17,131 nt of DNA from Pseudomonadota bacterium. GTDB taxonomy: Bacteria; Myxococcota; Bradymonadia; UBA4248. Position 1 is the first letter of the stretch; each line of letters opens with the position of its first letter. Shown here piece after piece: positions 16,853 through 17,131 of this stretch. Location: the NCBI GenBank assembly GCA_017629415.1, contig JAGBXG010000248.1, positions 1 to 17,131 on the forward strand. Direction: 5' to 3'. The translations under genes were made by a program, and so were the position numbers. The notes under the pieces were generated by a model. It was not told the DNA's origin and searched no databases. It was given only the letters and a program-made list of their open reading frames with translations.

Positions 16853-16880
16853 AAACGCCGCTTTATGCGGCGTTTTTTTT
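16853..16880 (+). terminator. Rho-independent terminator of rpoD
   Basis: AAACGCCGC (16853-16861) pairs perfectly with GCGGCGTTT (16867-16875) over a TTTAT loop, followed by Ts to 16880. It begins six bases after the stop codon. Confidence 0.93.
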
Positions 16881-16948
16881 GTGTGTCATCACTCCTTAAA
16901 CGATGATGTTTGAACATATTTTTAAGGGGGCCAAGCGATACTGTAAAA

Positions 16949-16963
16949 AAAGTGGTACACTTT
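16949..16963 (+). promoter_or_regulatory. Short perfect inverted repeat upstream of the last gene
   Basis: AAAGTG (16949-16954) and CACTTT (16958-16963) are separated by GTA. The repeat lies 15 bases before the candidate -35 of the next gene, where an activator or repressor could bind. Confidence 0.3.
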
Positions 16964-16977
16964 CGTGGCAAATTCGG

Positions 16978-17006
16978 TTTACATCCCATATGATACTAAT
17001 TAAATA
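16978..17006 (+). promoter_or_regulatory. Candidate promoter for the gene at 17064
   Basis: TTTACA (16978-16983) and TAAATA (17001-17006) have the optimal 17-base spacer. The leader would be about 50 bases. Confidence 0.45.
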
Positions 17007-17063
17007 AGGACTGTCATAGGTGCTTATGAATTTTCTTCGTAAACACCCTATAAGGAGTATCGC

Positions 17064-17131
17064 ATGGGACTGCCGAAAATGCCACAAGAAATCATAAATC
17101 GTCTTAAAGACTCAATGAGGACTTCAACGCC
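17064..17131 (+). CDS. Start of an unrecognised gene, cut by the window end
   Basis: An open frame of 22 codons begins with ATG-17064 and runs off the window. AAGGAG at 17052-17057 is six bases upstream, a near-ideal ribosome-binding site, and a candidate promoter lies further up. The visible N-terminus is MGLPKMPQEIINRLKDSMRT, hydrophilic with no signal peptide. That is too short to identify the family. Confidence 0.65.
   Translation, partial: MGLPKMPQEIINRLKDSMRTST

Noticed and set aside
1..17131. A new multi-gene defence, secretion or metabolic system
   Set aside because: Neighbouring genes are separated by terminators and promoters and belong to unrelated functions. Nothing suggests a shared operon apart from dnaG-rpoD.

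Overview
The window looks like part of a host-associated or anaerobic Myxococcota-type (former Deltaproteobacteria) chromosome of moderate to low GC. The evidence is the gene content: cysteine-rich lipoproteins of the Dickkopf-like type, a large FG-GAP/VCBS lipoprotein, a surface protein with a Glu-Pro stalk and a MYXO-CTERM-like tail, a PilS-like membrane kinase, and a dnaG-rpoD pair. The phylum is an inference; there is no rRNA gene to confirm it. All supported genes lie on the plus strand and all use standard stop codons.

Layout. (1) Positions 1-2310 hold the 3' part of a GH13 alpha-amylase-like gene with repeated starch/glycogen-binding modules. An in-frame TAA at 16-18 breaks the first module. 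A strong terminator follows. (2) 2553-3458 encodes an acidic, alpha-helical (TPR-like) protein of unknown function. (3) 3459-3970 has no credible gene. It carries a roughly 115-nt structured repeat in two direct copies plus a short inverted third piece, and a separate perfect hairpin. (4) 3971-5668 encodes a six-TM, PAS-containing sensor histidine kinase without an adjacent response regulator. (5) 5812-6762 encodes a cysteine-rich lipoprotein, 7065-10214 a 1049-residue cysteine-rich/FG-GAP lipoprotein, and 10307-11689 a secreted beta-propeller-like protein on a 38-dipeptide Glu-Pro stalk. These three look like separate transcription units that build the cell surface. (6) 12031-13854 (dnaG) and 14142-16847 (rpoD) are housekeeping genes; this rpoD encodes an unusually long sigma factor with a lysine-rich and then an acidic insert. 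(7) After the rpoD terminator a new gene begins at 17064 and runs off the window.

No CRISPR array, tRNA, rRNA, transposase or complete mobile element was found. The items most worth a second look are the intergenic repeat cluster at 3468-3870, the sigma factor's H1-like insert, the Glu-Pro stalk with its sorting-like tail, and the nonsense codon in the amylase. I see no clear new multi-gene system such as defence or secretion.
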